64,000 nt of DNA from Janthinobacterium tructae (GTDB taxonomy: Bacteria; Pseudomonadota; Gammaproteobacteria; Burkholderiales; Burkholderiaceae_D). The stretch covers positions 5,890,001-5,954,000 of the forward strand of contig NZ_CP041185.1 of assembly GCF_006517255.1 (NCBI RefSeq), written 5' to 3'. The translations under genes were made by a program, and so were the position numbers. The notes beneath the pieces are model-generated. The model was not told the origin of the DNA and did no database searches. It was given only the letters and a program-made list of their open reading frames with translations. Shown piece after piece: positions 62,349 to 64,000 of the stretch; positions within the stretch are counted from its first letter, which is position 1; the number at the start of each line of letters is the position of its first letter.

Positions 62349-63857
62349 TCAGCCTGCCAGCGGCACGCTCAATTTGTCCTTGTAGATGCGGCCGTTTTTC
62401 ATGATCAGCAGCAGGCTTTCCTCGGGATGCGCGAGGAAATCGAGGTTTTTCGTCGGGTCGCCCTCGGCCACCAGCAAGTCGGCCAGGGCGCCTGCCGCCA
62501 GGCGGCCCAGGGCGCCCGGGTAGGGCGCGCGCTGGCCGGACAGGGCCAGCAATTGTCCATTCTGCCCCGTCGCCTGCGCCAGCAAGGTCAGGGGATCGTA
62601 AAAGCGCGTGAGTTTGGCCAATTGCCGGCCCTGCGTGGGCGTGTTTTTCGCGTTGAACAGGATATCCGTGCCCCAGCCCGTCTTGATGCCGTACTTTTGC
62701 GCCAGCGCATACGCCTTCACCGTGCCTTCCGAAACGATGGCCTGGCTGGCCTTGCGCGCCGCATCGGGGTAGACGTTCGCATCCGCATCCTGCAGGAACG
62801 GTTGCAGGCTCCACCATGTGCCCGCGTCGCGCATCATGCGCGCGGATTCGTCATCGGCCAGCTGGCCGTGCTCGATGCTGCGCACGCCCGCGCGGATGGC
62901 GCGCTGTATGCCTTTCGGCGTGTACACATGGGCCATCACATACGTGCCCCAGTCGGCGGCCGCTTCCACGCCCGCGCGCAGTTCGCGTTCCGAATACTGC
63001 GTGCTGTCGAGCGGGTCGTACATCGACGCGACGCCGCCGCCGGCCATCATCTTGACTTGTGTCGCACCCAGCATCAGCTGCTCGCGCACGCGGCGCAGCA
63101 CTTCCGCCTCGCCATCGGCGATCATGGCCATGCCCGCCGTTTCTGCCATGCCCAGCGGTGCATTCGCCGCGCGCGGGATCTCCGAGCGCAAACGGAAGTC
63201 GCCATGGCCCGAGGTTTGCGAAATCATGGCGCCGGACGGGAAGATGCGGGGACCGTCGACGATGCCTTCATCGATGGCGCGTTGTAAGGCAAAGGCGGGG
63301 CCGCCAGGATCGCGCACGGACGTGAACCCCCGCAGCAAGGTGCGCCGCGCTTCCTGCGCCGCCACCAGGTACAGATAGCCGACATCCGACGTCATGGCCG
63401 TCACCTGGTTGATGGCGGCCAGCATGGTGTGCCAGTGGGCGTCGATCAAGCCCGGCATGACCAGCTTGCCCTGGCAATCGATCACTTGCGCGCCCTCGAC
63501 TTTCTCGCCGGCCGGCAGCAGGGCGGTAATGCTTGCCCCCGTCACCAGCACATTAACACCGGAACGGGGCGCCTTGCCCGTGCCGTCGAACAGGCGCAGA
63601 TTGGTCAGCAGCAGGGGGCGTTCGGAGGTCTTGGGCTGCTGGGCAATGGCGTTGCCGGTGGACAGGCCGAGGCCGACGAAGGGCGCCAGCATGGCGGCCG
63701 CGCCGCCGAGAAATTGCCGGCGCCGCATGTCGGCCATCACCCGCTGGTGCAGGATGGTAAAGATGGTGCCGCCGCAGTCGCAGGCGCGCGGTTTCAAGCC
63801 GCGCGTTTGCCACGTATCCATCAGATGCTGCTCTTGTGCCAGTGCCATCGCCGCCAT
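62349..63857 (-). CDS. Amidohydrolase family protein with Tat-type signal
   Basis: A 502-residue imidazolonepropionase-like amidohydrolase. Metal-binding motifs are LIDAHWHTML, the Lys in TQVKMMAGGG, MAHVYTPKG, SIEHGQLADD and WGTDILFNA. A twin-arginine signal (RRRQFLGGAAAMLAPFVG) begins at about residue 45, so the protein is exported or membrane-bound. The 44 residues before it hold a Cys-X-Cys motif (RACDCGGTIF); codon use there looks coding and AAGGATGG lies upstream, so I keep the long form. Starts at 63848 or 63737 are alternatives. Substrate unknown, probably a cyclic amide or dipeptide. The last 143 bases of the window show nothing further. Confidence 0.85.
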   Translation of the reverse strand: MAAMALAQEQHLMDTWQTRGLKPRACDCGGTIFTILHQRVMADMRRRQFLGGAAAMLAPFVGLGLSTGNAIAQQPKTSERPLLLTNLRLFDGTGKAPRSGVNVLVTGASITALLPAGEKVEGAQVIDCQGKLVMPGLIDAHWHTMLAAINQVTAMTSDVGYLYLVAAQEARRTLLRGFTSVRDPGGPAFALQRAIDEGIVDGPRIFPSGAMISQTSGHGDFRLRSEIPRAANAPLGMAETAGMAMIADGEAEVLRRVREQLMLGATQVKMMAGGGVASMYDPLDSTQYSERELRAGVEAAADWGTYVMAHVYTPKGIQRAIRAGVRSIEHGQLADDESARMMRDAGTWWSLQPFLQDADANVYPDAARKASQAIVSEGTVKAYALAQKYGIKTGWGTDILFNAKNTPTQGRQLAKLTRFYDPLTLLAQATGQNGQLLALSGQRAPYPGALGRLAAGALADLLVAEGDPTKNLDFLAHPEESLLLIMKNGRIYKDKLSVPLAG

Positions 63858-64000
63858 CCTTTCATCGCTGCCGCAGCAGGAGACTGGCAGCAGGCAAAGT
63901 TAACAATAGGAAACTATTGCCATTGAAAGCCCGCAGCGTCGGCAAGTCAAGCGTGCACTTGCTTTACGGCAAAGAATGTAGCATCGGCTTGCCAGACGGT

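Overview
The window is GC-rich proteobacterial chromosome. The neighbour order (recR then a family III CoA-transferase, cstA-yjiX beside a two-component system) and the codon bias fit a betaproteobacterium of the Oxalobacteraceae (Janthinobacterium/Massilia/Duganella type). The family placement is inference; no rRNA or species marker is present. A complete P2-like prophage occupies about 36.7 kb (15965-52676) inside this chromosome.

Left chromosomal part (1-15.9 kb): the end of recR, a CoA-transferase, a pair of inverted REP-like hairpins and a lipoprotein of the phytase-like esterase family. Then come several signalling genes. A hybrid histidine kinase ending in an Hpt domain lies one base upstream of a REC-GGDEF-EAL protein. 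cstA-yjiX (pyruvate/peptide uptake) is divergent from a Cache-domain NarX-type kinase with its NarL-type regulator. An HDOD protein lies one base upstream of a PAS-GGDEF-EAL protein. The block ends in tRNA-Ser(UGA) with a good promoter.

Prophage (15965-52676): it is inserted in the 3' half of tRNA-Ser, giving a 59-bp perfect direct repeat as attL and attR. From left to right it carries: integrase; early genes (DUF4224, HUH replication endonuclease of the gpA family, small proteins, an Ogr-type zinc-finger activator, RHH-like proteins); a divergent operator region; an XRE repressor; an AT-rich cargo pair (a TIR/deoxyribosyltransferase-fold protein and an Sll1717-type P-loop ATPase); late genes D, U, T, E/E', FII, FI, fibre assembly, H, I, J, W, V on the minus strand; a second AT-rich cargo (immunity-like gene and a 1360-residue secreted RHS protein) exactly at the V/S operon boundary; S, R, Rz/Rz1, endolysin, holin, X, L, M, N, O; then P and Q on the plus strand; and a third AT-rich cargo (TPR-like protein plus HEPN protein) beside attR. 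All structural, lysis, packaging and replication modules look intact, so the phage may be functional. Gene E carries the classic T_TTT_TTG frameshift site.

Right chromosomal part (52.7-64 kb): the displaced tRNA terminator, a tRNA-Ser-like array of four hairpins with a second degenerate copy 3 kb away, an alpha/beta hydrolase with an IS2-type element just upstream of it (5-bp target duplication), a GFA-family protein, a small cytochrome c, a FlgA-like secreted protein, two GNAT acetyltransferases, a YbaK-type deacylase, a decayed MFS transporter gene, a Sel1-repeat protein, ribonuclease Z and a Tat-type amidohydrolase.

The strongest candidates for undescribed biology are the three cargo loci of the prophage (TIR-like + ATPase, RHS + immunity, TPR + HEPN). 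Each sits at a module boundary, and their domain types recur in anti-phage or toxin systems. Their functions are inferred from domains and position only.
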